Below are positions 53,114 to 61,693 of a stretch of DNA of 64,000 nucleotides, piece after piece. The stretch comes from Methylophilus sp. 5 (GTDB lineage: Bacteria > Pseudomonadota > Gammaproteobacteria > Burkholderiales > Methylophilaceae), in the NCBI RefSeq assembly GCF_000515275.1, contig NZ_KI911560.1:2356001-2420000 (forward strand). Direction: 5' to 3'. Positions within the stretch are counted from its first letter, which is position 1, and the number at the start of each line of letters is the position of its first letter. Under the pieces are notes generated by a model, which did no database searches, was not told the origin of the DNA, and saw nothing but the letters and a program-made list of their open reading frames with translations. The position numbers and the translations under genes are program-made.

Positions 53114-55624
53114 TTAGTAATTATCGGTGCCGGTTCTAGGCAAATATGCCCGGCTGCCAGCGCTGTATGATGCAGTTTCCTCATCAGGCAACTGGTATTG
53201 ATTCACTGTTTCTTGCAGTTTCTCTGCCTGGGTCACCAGCGACATGGCTGCTGCCGCAGCTTCTTCTACCAGCGCGGCATTTTGCTGGGTCACTTCATCC
53301 ATTTGGGAGACGGCCAGGTTGATTTGCTCAATGCCGGTGCTTTGCTCAACAGAAGCAACAGTAATTTCGCCTATCAACTGCGAAAACTTGCTGATTACGC
53401 TCACAAGTTCTTCCATTGTGCCGCTCGCTTGCTCAACAAATTGTGAGCCATTAGCGACTTTTTCGGCCGAGTCATTAATCAGCACCTTGATTTCTTTGGC
53501 GGCACTGGCAGAGCGTTGTGCCAGGTTGCGCACCTCACTGGCCACCACGGCAAAGCCACGGCCTTGCTCGCCTGCACGCGCGGCTTCTACCGCCGCATTG
53601 AGCGCCAGAATATTGGTTTGAAACGCAATGCCATCAATCACCGAAATAATCTCTTCAATACGCGAGGAGCTCTCTGTGATTTCGGACATGGTCGTCACCA
53701 CTTTGCCAAACACTTCGCCGCCTTTGGTGGCAATATCATTAGCCTGGTCTGTCATGCCATGCGCCAGTTTGGCGTTTTCAGCATTATTTTTCACATTGGT
53801 GGCAATTTGTTCCATGCTGGTGGCGGTTTCCTCCAGCGAGCTGGCTTGCTCTTCGGTGCGTTGCGACAAATCATTATTGCCCAGTGAAATCTCTGAGGCC
53901 GCCGAGTTAATGGTTTCGCCCGCGACTTTAATCGCCGACAAAATATTGCTCATGGTGTCTACAATCTCATTCACGCCCTCACACAACTGCTTGATTTCGC
54001 CTTGTTTATTGGCCGTTTCAATGCGTTGGGTCAGGTCGTGCGCTTTGGTGGCGGCAACCACATCTGCCGTTTCATGCACCGCTTGCTTCATCGCCAGTGC
54101 TTCAGCCACTTTGGCGCTAATGTCAGTGGCATATTTCACCACTTTAAATGGTTTGCCCTCGGCATCCATAATCGGGTTGTAGCTCGCTTGCAGCCAGATT
54201 TCTTTAGTGCCTTTGCCAACGCGGTTATATTGGCCTTCGTCGGGTTCACCGCGGCCTAATTTGTCCCAAAAGTGTTTATATTCCGGGCTGTTTTTATAAG
54301 CAGCTTCCACAAACATCTGGTGGTGCTGGCCAATGATTTCTTGCTTGCTATAACCGGTGACGGCGGCAAAATTATCGTTCACGGCGGTCACTTTACCGCT
54401 GAGGTCAAACTCAATCACGCCCATCACTTTGCTAATGGCACTAATTTGCCCGGCAAAGTCAGCGTTTTTAAGTGTGTCGGCGGTGATGTCAGTGGCATAT
54501 TTCACCACTTTAAATGGCTTGCCCTCGGCATCAAAAATCGGGTTGTAGCTCGCTTGCAGCCAGATTTCTTTGCCGCCTTTGCCTATGCGTTTGTATTGGC
54601 CTTCGTCTGGTTCACCACGGCCTAATTTGTCCCAAAACTGTCTATATTGCGGGCTGTTTTTATAGTTGGTTTCGACAAACATTTGGTGGTGTTGGCCAAT
54701 GATTTCTTGTTTGCTATAGCCAGTCACGGCGGCAAAATTATCGTTCACAGCAGTCACCTTGCCGCTGAGGTCAAATTCAATCACGCCCATCACTTTGCTA
54801 ATGGCGCTAATTTGCCCGGCAAAGTCAGCATTGCTGCGTTTTTCTGCGGTGATGTCAGTGGCGTATTTCACCACTTTAAATGGCTTGCCTTCGGCATCAA
54901 AAATCGGGTTGTAGCTGGCTTGCAGCCAGATTTCTTTACCGCCTTTGCCTATGCGCTTGTATTGGCCTTCGTCTGGCTCGCCACGGCCGAGTTGTTCCCA
55001 AAACTGTTTGTATGCCGCACTGTTTTTATAAGCCGTTTCAACGAACATGCTATGCGGCTGGCCGATGATCTCTTGTTTGCTATAACCGGTGACGGCAGCA
55101 AAGTTATCGTTCACCGCAGTGATATTGCCCTTGAGATCAAACTCAATCACGCCCATTACTTTGCTAATGGCCTCTATTTGGCCGGCAAAGTCAGCGTTTC
55201 TACGTTTATCTGCCGTAATGTCTGTCGCATATTTAACGATTTTAAACGGCTTGCCATCCGCCCCAAAAATCGGGTTGTAGCTGGCTTGCAGCCAAATTTC
55301 TTTCCCGGCTTTACCAATACGCTTGTATTGACCTTCGTCTGGCTCGCCACGGCTTAATTTATCCCAAAATTGTTTATATTCAGGGGTGGCTTTCTCATCG
55401 GCGGCAACAAACATCTGATGGTGCTGGCCGACGATTTCCTGTTTGCTGTAACCGGTGACCGCCGCAAACTTATCGTTCACGGCAATGATGTTACCTTTGA
55501 GATCAAACTCAATCACGCCCATGACCTTGCTAATGGCGTCCATTTGCCCTCGCTGGTCACTCTGTGGTTGCCGTTGTTCCGGCGAGGATGTTTTTTTAAA
55601 TTTATTCAGTATAGCCAGGCGCAT
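53114..55624 (-). CDS. Soluble methyl-accepting chemotaxis protein with four tandem PAS domains
   Basis: 836 residues from the ATG at 55624, chosen because CGGAGAAAAACC precedes it; a frame reaching 55810 has no ribosome site. No membrane helix is present. Four PAS/PAC units of exactly 122 residues each occupy about 27-505, each with [11 protein letters not shown], [15 protein letters not shown] and [11 protein letters not shown]. The signalling domain (about 560-810) has the hairpin tip [20 protein letters not shown]. No C-terminal receptor pentapeptide for CheR is seen (it ends TGTDNY). It probably senses redox or a cytoplasmic ligand, as in Aer- or BdlA-like proteins; the cofactor cannot be deduced. 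Confidence 0.93.
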   Translation of the reverse strand: MRLAILNKFKKTSSPEQRQPQSDQRGQMDAISKVMGVIEFDLKGNIIAVNDKFAAVTGYSKQEIVGQHHQMFVAADEKATPEYKQFWDKLSRGEPDEGQYKRIGKAGKEIWLQASYNPIFGADGKPFKIVKYATDITADKRRNADFAGQIEAISKVMGVIEFDLKGNITAVNDNFAAVTGYSKQEIIGQPHSMFVETAYKNSAAYKQFWEQLGRGEPDEGQYKRIGKGGKEIWLQASYNPIFDAEGKPFKVVKYATDITAEKRSNADFAGQISAISKVMGVIEFDLSGKVTAVNDNFAAVTGYSKQEIIGQHHQMFVETNYKNSPQYRQFWDKLGRGEPDEGQYKRIGKGGKEIWLQASYNPIFDAEGKPFKVVKYATDITADTLKNADFAGQISAISKVMGVIEFDLSGKVTAVNDNFAAVTGYSKQEIIGQHHQMFVEAAYKNSPEYKHFWDKLGRGEPDEGQYNRVGKGTKEIWLQASYNPIMDAEGKPFKVVKYATDISAKVAEALAMKQAVHETADVVAATKAHDLTQRIETANKQGEIKQLCEGVNEIVDTMSNILSAIKVAGETINSAASEISLGNNDLSQRTEEQASSLEETATSMEQIATNVKNNAENAKLAHGMTDQANDIATKGGEVFGKVVTTMSEITESSSRIEEIISVIDGIAFQTNILALNAAVEAARAGEQGRGFAVVASEVRNLAQRSASAAKEIKVLINDSAEKVANGSQFVEQASGTMEELVSVISKFSQLIGEITVASVEQSTGIEQINLAVSQMDEVTQQNAALVEEAAAAAMSLVTQAEKLQETVNQYQLPDEETASYSAGSRAYLPRTGTDNY
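54115..55546 (-). repeat. Four tandem 366-bp repeats encoding PAS domains
   Basis: Units begin near 55546, 55180, 54814 and 54448 on the minus strand. The boundary phrase GCAAAGTCAGCGTT (or GCATT) recurs every 366 bp. Units 2-4 are the most similar to each other at both DNA and protein level; unit 1 differs more ([12 protein letters not shown] instead of the VETxYKNSxxYK pattern). The array could contract or expand by recombination. Confidence 0.9.
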
Positions 55625-55811
55625 GGTTTTTCTCCGGGTACTGCAACAAGTAAAATAAGTATCGCGACAATTATCTACCTGCATTAAACCAACATTGTTG
55701 ACAATATAATTGATGGAAGAAAATAGCCTTTTGCTGCCATTTCTCAAATAAGCAGCCATGATTTGCCTTTTATTGCAAACTTGGTTGTTTATAGCCAGTG
55801 CATCAGGCAAT

Positions 55812-55833
55812 AAAAAACCCGCCAGCGGCGGGT
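55812..55833 (-). terminator. Intrinsic terminator after the YqhA gene
   Basis: CCCGCC-AGC-GGCGGG with A6 on the left. Read on the minus strand it ends in T6, 19 bp past the stop of the gene ending at 55852. Confidence 0.85.
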
Positions 55834-55851
55834 TGCTTAAAAGTGGTGCAT

Positions 55852-56379
55852 CTATTTATGGCCGCCGCCATGACCAGCGATTCTATCCATCCAGGCAAAT
55901 AATACGCCAGTGATGATAAAGGTCAGGTGTATGCCCACCAGCCAGGCCATTTGCTCGGTGCTAAAACTCGCCGTGCCCGAGCTTTGGTGCACAAACGCTT
56001 TGAGCAGGTCGATGGCAGAAATCGCCACAATCGAGCCGATGAGTTTGAGCTTGAGGCCTGAGTAATCCACTTTACCCATCCACTCCGGGCGGTCTTCACT
56101 GTTTGCCGTGTCTATGCGCGACACAAAGTTTTCATAACCGCTAAAAATCACCATAATCAGCAAGTTGCCGACTAAAGTAATATCGACCAGCGCCAGCAAT
56201 GAGAGCACGGTTTCCTGCTCTGAGAACGAGGCTAAATGCACCGCAATATGAAAGAACTCCTGGCCAAATTTAACCAGCAAAATAAACAAGCCACCCACCA
56301 GGCCGAGATACATCGGCGCCATTAACCAACGGCTCTGAAAAATCCAGCCTTCTAATAATCTTTCTAAATAACGTCCCAT
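55852..56379 (-). CDS. UPF0114/YqhA family membrane protein
   Basis: 175 residues from the ATG at 56379 (homologues start MxRYLERxLE); a longer frame to 56430 adds an unlikely Cys-rich tail. About four membrane helices include [20 protein letters not shown] and [20 protein letters not shown], and the conserved segment [20 protein letters not shown] is typical. The C-terminus is His-rich (GHGGGHK). The family function is unknown. It is monocistronic with its own terminator. Confidence 0.9.
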   Translation of the reverse strand: MGRYLERLLEGWIFQSRWLMAPMYLGLVGGLFILLVKFGQEFFHIAVHLASFSEQETVLSLLALVDITLVGNLLIMVIFSGYENFVSRIDTANSEDRPEWMGKVDYSGLKLKLIGSIVAISAIDLLKAFVHQSSGTASFSTEQMAWLVGIHLTFIITGVLFAWMDRIAGHGGGHK

Positions 56380-56452
56380 ATCAACTCCAAAATAACTACT
56401 TTTAATCACTAGCACGGCGCAACAAAGCATTCACCCGCGCAGAGGCTTATTT

Positions 56453-57490
56453 CTAAAACTGCGTCAGCATTGTGCGCACAGCTTCCTCATCAATCCCCTT
56501 GCCGATAATCACAATGCGGCTAATCGGTTCTTCTTCATCCCAGCCTTCAAGCAAGGTCGGCGGGTAGGGCGTAAAGTGCACCGCGTGAATCGCCAGCGGC
56601 GCAGGCGCATCTTCCACATGCAAAATGCCTTTTAAACGCAGCAGCTTTTCACCATGTGTTTGGCACAGCTTAAGGATCACGCCTTTAAAGTCAGCCCACG
56701 CCATTGGTTTAGGCAAATACACCGTAAACGTATTCACATCATCATGCGCAGGTGCTTTAGGCAGCGTGCCTTTTTTAGCTGCGCTAAACCCACTGGCAGG
56801 CGCACGTAACCAGCGCTGCGGGTTGGCCTGCTTGTTCGCAAAATCAAACAAGCCTACATCAATAATCTGCATCGGGTCTATCTCGCCATGCGACACAAAC
56901 TGCTGCGTCGCATTCGGGTTGATTTCGTTCAGCTTCGCCTGCAAGGCCTCAATCTGTTCAGGTGTCGCCGTGTCGCGCTTGGTGATCAGCAACACATCCG
57001 CCACTGCGGCTTGTTTTAAGGCTTCTTTTTGCTCGGCAATCTGCTGCAAGCCATACGCCGCATCAATCGTCACCACCACCGCGTCTAGGCGGTAAACCGA
57101 TTCAATCACCGGCTCATTCATCAAGTTAGCCAAAATCGGGCCAGGGTCCGCCATGCCAGTGGTTTCAATCACCAAGCGGTTAAACTGCGGCACTGCCTGC
57201 AAACTGCGCTTAAAAAACAAATCCCGCATCGTGTCCGCCAGCTCGTTTTTGAGTGAGCAGCACAAACAGCCGGAACTCAACAACACCGTGTTATCGGCAA
57301 TATGCTCGCTCTCAATCGTTTGCGAAATCTGGCTATTAGCAAAAATCTGGTCCAGGCCTGCCTCACCGAGCTCATTGATGATCACGGCAGTGTCTTTCAT
57401 CGCAGGGTTATGCAGCAGTTTGTTGAGCAGGGTGGTTTTGCCGCTGCCCAAAAAACCAGTGAGCAGCGTGACGGGAATGCGGTTATCCAT
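56453..57490 (-). CDS. COG0523 (CobW/YjiA/ZNG1-type) GTP-binding metallochaperone
   Basis: 345 residues. The P-loop is GFLGSGKTTLLNKLL (about 12-26), the metal-binding CxCC motif is GCLCCSLKNEL (about 74-84), Walker B is ETTGMADPGPI and the guanine motif is LITKRD. The C-terminal CobW_C domain (about 230-345) includes RLKGILHVEDAP. Family members insert Zn, Co or other metals using GTP. No Zur box or client gene was recognised nearby, so the metal is not determined. About 70 bp upstream of the YqhA gene on the same strand. Confidence 0.92.
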   Translation of the reverse strand: MDNRIPVTLLTGFLGSGKTTLLNKLLHNPAMKDTAVIINELGEAGLDQIFANSQISQTIESEHIADNTVLLSSGCLCCSLKNELADTMRDLFFKRSLQAVPQFNRLVIETTGMADPGPILANLMNEPVIESVYRLDAVVVTIDAAYGLQQIAEQKEALKQAAVADVLLITKRDTATPEQIEALQAKLNEINPNATQQFVSHGEIDPMQIIDVGLFDFANKQANPQRWLRAPASGFSAAKKGTLPKAPAHDDVNTFTVYLPKPMAWADFKGVILKLCQTHGEKLLRLKGILHVEDAPAPLAIHAVHFTPYPPTLLEGWDEEEPISRIVIIGKGIDEEAVRTMLTQF

Positions 57491-57657
57491 AGTATTTCTG
57501 ACTAAACGAGAGTGGAGGGTATTTTAACGGATGATTGTTTGTGGTTCTAAGTGTTTCGACTTATATCGTGTGGATATTAATAGTTCACAAGGGATTTAGG
57601 GATAGAAATCTTAAATGTGAATAAGGCACTTTTACCTATTTATTTTCTTCCAGAATG

Positions 57658-58242
57658 CTAGGTCATTATTCTAAACCAGTCACGCAAAGCTAGTTCAAGC
57701 CTAAGAACCTCATCATCAGCCAATGGTGAGCAATGAGCAATAGGATTTCTTAAAGAGTTTAAATTGGCCATGACTTTTTCAACTGCTTTTAAGTCTTTGA
57801 ATACAGCACCGCCAAAAAGGCTCCAATTAGATTTGATAATTTCGCTTAACTCACCGAATGTAGTGTAATCAATTGGTTCTGTAGACCTTTGAGTAACTGC
57901 GGCTTCCTTTTCTTTTTGTATGCTTTTTTGCACATTAAGTCTTATTGCCTCTGGAACGGACTTTTTCCACCAATCGGGATTGTCAGAAGCTTCGAATACA
58001 TCAATAATTAACTCACGGATAGATTTTTCTAGGCAGTAAAAAACTTCGTAATGCTGAGCCATTTTTCTAGCTTCAGCACGTAAGGAAGATGAAAACTGAG
58101 GGAAATAATCATCTTCGATTTTACTGGCCTTATTCTTATTTCTGCCTAGATCGATTTGATACTTTTCTTCAACTTTATCTAACTCAGCCTCTAATAGCAT
58201 ATTGGTCATAGCAAAAGATTTAACTGCTGCTGATCTGCTCAT
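57658..58242 (-). CDS. Swt1-family HEPN domain protein (candidate ribonuclease effector)
   Basis: 194 residues. An N-terminal helical part (about 1-65) is followed by a HEPN domain of the Swt1 type: HYEVFYCLEKSIRELI and DNPDWWKKSVPEAI in the first half, and LNSLRNPIAHCSPL near the end. The last contains RNPIAH, which fits the HEPN catalytic pattern R-x4-H. HEPN proteins with this motif are metal-independent RNases in toxin and defence systems. The start lies 2 bp after the stop of the DUF5343 gene, whose end contributes the AGGAG ribosome site. The DNA is visibly AT-rich against its surroundings. The RNase role is inferred. Confidence 0.75.
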   Translation of the reverse strand: MSRSAAVKSFAMTNMLLEAELDKVEEKYQIDLGRNKNKASKIEDDYFPQFSSSLRAEARKMAQHYEVFYCLEKSIRELIIDVFEASDNPDWWKKSVPEAIRLNVQKSIQKEKEAAVTQRSTEPIDYTTFGELSEIIKSNWSLFGGAVFKDLKAVEKVMANLNSLRNPIAHCSPLADDEVLRLELALRDWFRIMT

Positions 58243-58244
58243 TT

Positions 58245-58892
58245 CTACTCCTGCAGTAAATGTTGTTTTAAGCTTTGGAATATCGCGTTAAAAACCTCAA
58301 TGTCTGTAGTAGCTGGTAAATTTAAATTGATTGTATAAGATAAATTTATTCCTTCTTGCTGAGACTTAGCCGTATTGGGAGCTGCCTGAATAAAGTTAGG
58401 AATTGTAATTGATGGAGTACTGTCAATTTTTTTACTATTTAAATCATCGGAATTTCGACTAACTTCTGAATCAAAATTGGCTAGTTTCTTCAAGGAGGTG
58501 AAAGTGGTCAAAGTCTTTGTTACAGCCGATGAGCTAGCTACGTCTCCAGTTGCTTCAACTATTAATCCTTTCAGCTTGTTATTATCCAGCTCGTAAACAT
58601 ATTCATTCATTGCGAATAGTTCTTCGTATAGTTCTCTTATTGCAGCTGCGATAGCGAATCCTGATTTTTCTGGATTTCTAAACTCTCTATATCTATCAGT
58701 TGGCGTTCCATCTGATGTTACCAATCCCATTTTCTTGATAAATGGAATTAGTGATCTAGCTGTACCGCCTTTTAGGGATAGTTTTGTTGAGACAAAATCT
58801 TGAGAGAACTTCTCAGGTACAGATGCTGTTTTAATTTTCTCCAGCATCTTTTCAAGAGTGCTACCTGCTACGACATAGGGTAAATTCGCCAT
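58245..58892 (-). CDS. DUF5343 domain protein, partner of the HEPN gene
   Basis: 215 residues from the ATG at 58892, with GGAGAGG upstream (an in-frame start at 58904 lacks one). The N-terminal ~140 residues match DUF5343: LPYVVAGSTLEKMLEKIKTA, FSQDFVSTKLSLKGGTARSL, IPFIKKMGLVTSDGTPTDRY. Such sequences look like a winged-helix or SMC-ScpB-like fold with a possible nucleic-acid or ligand role, but the function is unknown. The C-terminal ~70 residues are Ser/Asn/Thr-rich with a final helical segment (FNAIFQSLKQHLLQE). The tight 2-bp coupling to the HEPN gene suggests a sensor or antitoxin plus effector unit; this is inference. Confidence 0.7.
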   Translation of the reverse strand: MANLPYVVAGSTLEKMLEKIKTASVPEKFSQDFVSTKLSLKGGTARSLIPFIKKMGLVTSDGTPTDRYREFRNPEKSGFAIAAAIRELYEELFAMNEYVYELDNNKLKGLIVEATGDVASSSAVTKTLTTFTSLKKLANFDSEVSRNSDDLNSKKIDSTPSITIPNFIQAAPNTAKSQQEGINLSYTINLNLPATTDIEVFNAIFQSLKQHLLQE

Positions 58893-59019
58893 TAACCTCT
58901 CCATTATTTTTGTTAAAAATTACAGGAATCTAATATGCAAAATTAAAAGATATTTTACAGCTGAGTTTTTAATTCTTAGTTTGCAATATGTATATGCTTA
59001 AATCAACAAACCATTAACG

Positions 59020-59108
59020 TTACCATAGATGTTCATAAAGAATGTACGAGCCCATCGCAATCAATACCCACCCACCAACAATCTCTGAACGTTTCGCAAA
59101 CATTGCGA
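59020..59108 (-). pseudogene. 3' remnant of a manganese exporter gene (mntP)
   Basis: Read on the minus strand, these bases encode FAKRSEIVGGWVLIAMGSYI followed by LYEHLW and a TAA stop. This matches the last helix of MntP proteins ([20 protein letters not shown] in E. coli, from memory). The homology ends upstream at AGGGTCAGAGTAAAAC (59114-59129), directly before the higA gene end. No other part of mntP is seen in the window, so this is a leftover of an insertion or deletion at this site. Confidence 0.55.
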
Positions 59109-59138
59109 TAATTAGGGTCAGAGTAAAACTAAATCCTT

Positions 59139-59438
59139 CTAAGCTGCCCTCTGCTCTAACGGTTTTATTTTAGTCAGTGTCTCTGCCATCTGTTCCTTTT
59201 GTGTGGCTGTTTCATAATCCATTTGTAAGCCAGTCCAAAATGCATCATTTAATCCAAAGTACTTAGATAAACGTAAGCCTGTATCAACGGTAATCGCTCG
59301 TTTACCGGCAATAATTTCGGCGATGCGCGCTTGCGAAACGCCAATCTCTTTTGCAAGGCGATATTGGGTAATGCCGTAAGGTTTTAAAAACTCTTCAAGC
59401 AATATTTCACCGGCGGTGGGGTATGCAACTTCACGCAT
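59139..59438 (-). CDS. higA: HigA family antitoxin
   Basis: 99 residues. The HTH_3/XRE domain covers about 8-75: TAGEILLEEFLKPYGITQYR, LAKEIGVSQARIAEIIAGKR and ITVDTGLRLSKYFGLNDAFW, all typical for HigA. It should neutralise HigB and repress the operon. The order is toxin first, as in standard higBA loci. The AAGGAG ribosome site is 7 bp from the start, which lies 23 bp after higB. The C-terminal tail is Glu/Lys-rich. Confidence 0.92.
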   Translation of the reverse strand: MREVAYPTAGEILLEEFLKPYGITQYRLAKEIGVSQARIAEIIAGKRAITVDTGLRLSKYFGLNDAFWTGLQMDYETATQKEQMAETLTKIKPLEQRAA

Positions 59439-59461
59439 AGCTTTGCTCCTTGTTTGGGTGG

Positions 59462-59740
59462 TTAGTGGTAATCCACAATTTCAACATCAAACGCTTGCCC
59501 GTTTGCAAATCTGAAACAGATGCGCCACTGGTCATTCACTCTGATGCTAAACTGGCCTTTACGGTCACCTTTTAAAGCTTCGAGACGATTGTTGGGCGGT
59601 ATTCGCAACTCTTCAACCCGTAGAACCCGATTGAGCATGGCCAGTTTACGCATTGCAATGGTTTCGATATTGGCGAATCGAGCAACACGAGTGCCATTAA
59701 ATAATAGGGCTACATCGTTATCTTTAAAGGATTCGATCAT
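59462..59740 (-). CDS. higB: HigB family toxin (RelE superfamily)
   Basis: 92 residues, the usual HigB length. The family signature DNDVALLFNGTRVARF opens the protein, RKLAMLNRVLRVEELRIPPN fills the helical part, and LKGDRKGQFSIRVNDQWRIC carries the catalytic surface (Lys, Arg, Arg). HigB cleaves mRNA on the ribosome. It forms an operon with higA, and the promoter has the palindrome at 59750-59766. Confidence 0.93.
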   Translation of the reverse strand: MIESFKDNDVALLFNGTRVARFANIETIAMRKLAMLNRVLRVEELRIPPNNRLEALKGDRKGQFSIRVNDQWRICFRFANGQAFDVEIVDYH

Positions 59741-59749
59741 GACTAAATG

Positions 59750-59766
59750 CTATCGCACGGCGATAG
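59750..59766. promoter_or_regulatory. Palindromic operator before higBA
   Basis: CTATCGC-ACG-GCGATAG, a perfect 7-bp inverted repeat with a 3-bp centre, sits 10 bp before the higB start codon on the minus strand. It is the expected place and size for HigA autorepression. Confidence 0.7.
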
Positions 59767-59826
59767 TAAAGTAAAGTGATCGAAAAAAGATGTCTCAATC
59801 AAAGGCGCTGGCGTAGACGGTTATCC

Positions 59827-60345
59827 TCAATCTTGGAGGGGTTCAATCGGTGTTTCCAGGACGGATAAAAGCGCGGCCAGATGCTCGTCTAATTGCTTAC
59901 GTGCTACAACTGGTAGCCAGTCGAGGATAGCTTGCTCATTGGCAATATGTGCTTCTACTGCGTTATTAATCAGGTTCAATCCTGCTTCAGTCAACTGCAC
60001 AGGCATGCTGCGCATATCCGCATCGCTTTTCACTCGCTCTACCAGGCCAAGCTTTTCTAGGCGTTGCAATCTATGCGTCATGGTGCCAGAGGTGACCATG
60101 AGCGATGAGTAAAGCGCTGTGGGCGCGAGGCAGTAGGGGTGGCCAGCGCGTCTTAAGGTGGCTAAAACATCGAACTCCCAACTGCTCATACCAAACTGTT
60201 CAAAGGTTTGGTCTAATTTGCGCCTGATCAGCATTTCGCAGCGCGCCAGTCGGCCAATCAAGCCCATCGGGCTTGGGTCGAGGTCTGGCCGCTCGCGGCG
60301 CCATTGGTCCATGATGTCATCGACGGCATCGTTTTTTTTTGTCAT
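59827..60345 (-). CDS. MarR family transcription regulator
   Basis: 172 residues. The winged HTH core is FEQFGMSSWEFDVLATLRRA, then APTALYSSLMVTSGTMTHRL (recognition region), and the wing RVKSDADMRSMPVQLTEAGL. The N-terminus (VDDIMDQWRRERPDLD) and the C-terminal helices form the dimer. It is divergent from the MFS gene at 60452 and the region between holds two 18-bp palindromes, which points to autoregulation and control of the transporter. No ligand can be named. Confidence 0.92.
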   Translation of the reverse strand: MTKKNDAVDDIMDQWRRERPDLDPSPMGLIGRLARCEMLIRRKLDQTFEQFGMSSWEFDVLATLRRAGHPYCLAPTALYSSLMVTSGTMTHRLQRLEKLGLVERVKSDADMRSMPVQLTEAGLNLINNAVEAHIANEQAILDWLPVVARKQLDEHLAALLSVLETPIEPLQD

Positions 60346-60360
60346 GTGTGCTCCTGATTT

Positions 60361-60378
60361 TGTCTTGACTTCAAGATA
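60361..60378. promoter_or_regulatory. MarR operator-like palindrome 1
   Basis: TGTCTTGACTTCAAGATA, an imperfect 18-bp inverted repeat (one mismatch in the outer arm), 15 bp from the marR start. It resembles the second copy at 60399 in reverse orientation. Confidence 0.65.
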
Positions 60379-60398
60379 AATTAACCATACTCTGAAAC

Positions 60399-60416
60399 TA
60401 TCTTGAAGTTAAGATA
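60399..60416. promoter_or_regulatory. MarR operator-like palindrome 2
   Basis: TATCTTGAAGTTAAGATA has perfect TATCTT/AAGATA arms, 35 bp before the MFS start. Its centre is 38 bp from that of copy 1. Confidence 0.7.
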
Positions 60417-60451
60417 ATTCTCATATTAACCTAGTGGTGGAGATGCGTGTG

Positions 60452-61624
60452 ATGAATGTGGGGCGCTTGTGGCTGACTGTGGCGATTCTGTTGGTGGCGA
60501 TTAATTTGCGCCCGGCGATGGCTGTGCTTGGCCCGTTGCTGGATTTAATTGAGCAGGCAACTGGCTTGGATGCAACCGGGGCTGGCTTGCTGACCACGCT
60601 GCCGGTTTTCTTGATGGGTGTGTTTGCCTTATTGGGGCGATTCTTACGCAAGGCGCTGGGTGAGGTGAGTGGTGTGACGGTAGGTGTCACCTTGATTATG
60701 CTGGCCTGCGCCAGCCGTGCGTATTGGGGCTCGTCTATCGGTTTGCTGGCAAGTGCTGCAGTGGTTGGGCTTGGCATTGCTTTAGTGCAGGCATTGTTGC
60801 CGGGTTTTATAAAAGGCCAGTTTGGCGCAAGCACTGGGCGGGTGATGGGGTTTTATGCCACGGCCATTATGGGTGGTGCCGCAATCGCTGCCGCAAGTGC
60901 GGCCAGGTTTAATGAGTTACTCGGCTGGCAATATACGTTGGCGGTGTGGGCATGGCCTGCCTTGCTGGCTTTGGCTGGCTGGAAAGCCGCAACAATGGCG
61001 CTTGTGCCTACAGATGCACCCGCTAGCCAGCAAGCGCCTATGCATTTCTGGCGTTATCGTAGAGCTTGGTCACTCATGGTGTTTTTTGGCATAGGCACTG
61101 GCGTTTATACGCTGATTCTGGCCTGGTTGCCGCCGTTTTATATCGAGCTGGGCCAAAGCCGCCAGTTAGCGGGTGATCTGCTGGCCGGGCTAACGCTTAC
61201 AGAGGTGATTGCCGGGATGATTGTTGCTGGTGTGGTGGGCAAATACCACGATCGCCGCCCTTTATTGTTGGCCGCGTTGGGCTGCACGCTGGTCGGGCTT
61301 GCCATCATCATCACTGCTCCCGTCAGTTTGGCATTGGGCGCAATTGTATTGCTCGGGTTGGGCGTAGGTGCGTTGTTTCCGTTGTCTTTAATTTTGGCCA
61401 TGGATCATTTTGAAAACCCTGAGTTTTCAGGTGACTTGGCTGCGTTTGTGCAAGGTGGCGGCTATATGATCGCCAGCCTGATGCCGTTTTTGGCAGGCTG
61501 GGTGAAGCGCGAGTTTACGAATTTATCATTAGCCTGGGTAGCCGTATTTGTGACGGTATTTTTCATCACCTTATTGGCCTTCAGGTTTTCACCGACAAGT
61601 TATCGCAAGGCGTTTTCTGCTTAA
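60452..61624 (+). CDS. MFS transporter, CynX/NimT-like
   Basis: 390 residues from the ATG at 60452 (GGAG 9 bp upstream); GTG and ATG codons at 60434-60443 precede that site. Twelve membrane helices are expected. The start LTVAILLVAINLRPAMAVLG, with the NLRP motif, is characteristic of the CynX/NimT/YeaN subfamily, followed by GLLTTLPVFLMGVFALLG. Members export cyanate, 2-nitroimidazole or unknown organic compounds. The divergent marR gene and operators suggest induction by a small molecule. Confidence 0.88.
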   Translation: MNVGRLWLTVAILLVAINLRPAMAVLGPLLDLIEQATGLDATGAGLLTTLPVFLMGVFALLGRFLRKALGEVSGVTVGVTLIMLACASRAYWGSSIGLLASAAVVGLGIALVQALLPGFIKGQFGASTGRVMGFYATAIMGGAAIAAASAARFNELLGWQYTLAVWAWPALLALAGWKAATMALVPTDAPASQQAPMHFWRYRRAWSLMVFFGIGTGVYTLILAWLPPFYIELGQSRQLAGDLLAGLTLTEVIAGMIVAGVVGKYHDRRPLLLAALGCTLVGLAIIITAPVSLALGAIVLLGLGVGALFPLSLILAMDHFENPEFSGDLAAFVQGGGYMIASLMPFLAGWVKREFTNLSLAWVAVFVTVFFITLLAFRFSPTSYRKAFSA

Positions 61625-61693
61625 AGAATAGTTGGGGGGGAATAAAAGTAAAAACTTATCCCCATGAGTGTTATGCAGCAATTTAATGCGCGT

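Noticed and set aside
54115..55546. Tandem repeats first viewed as a possible CRISPR or minisatellite
   Set aside because: The unit is 366 bp and encodes complete PAS domains in frame.
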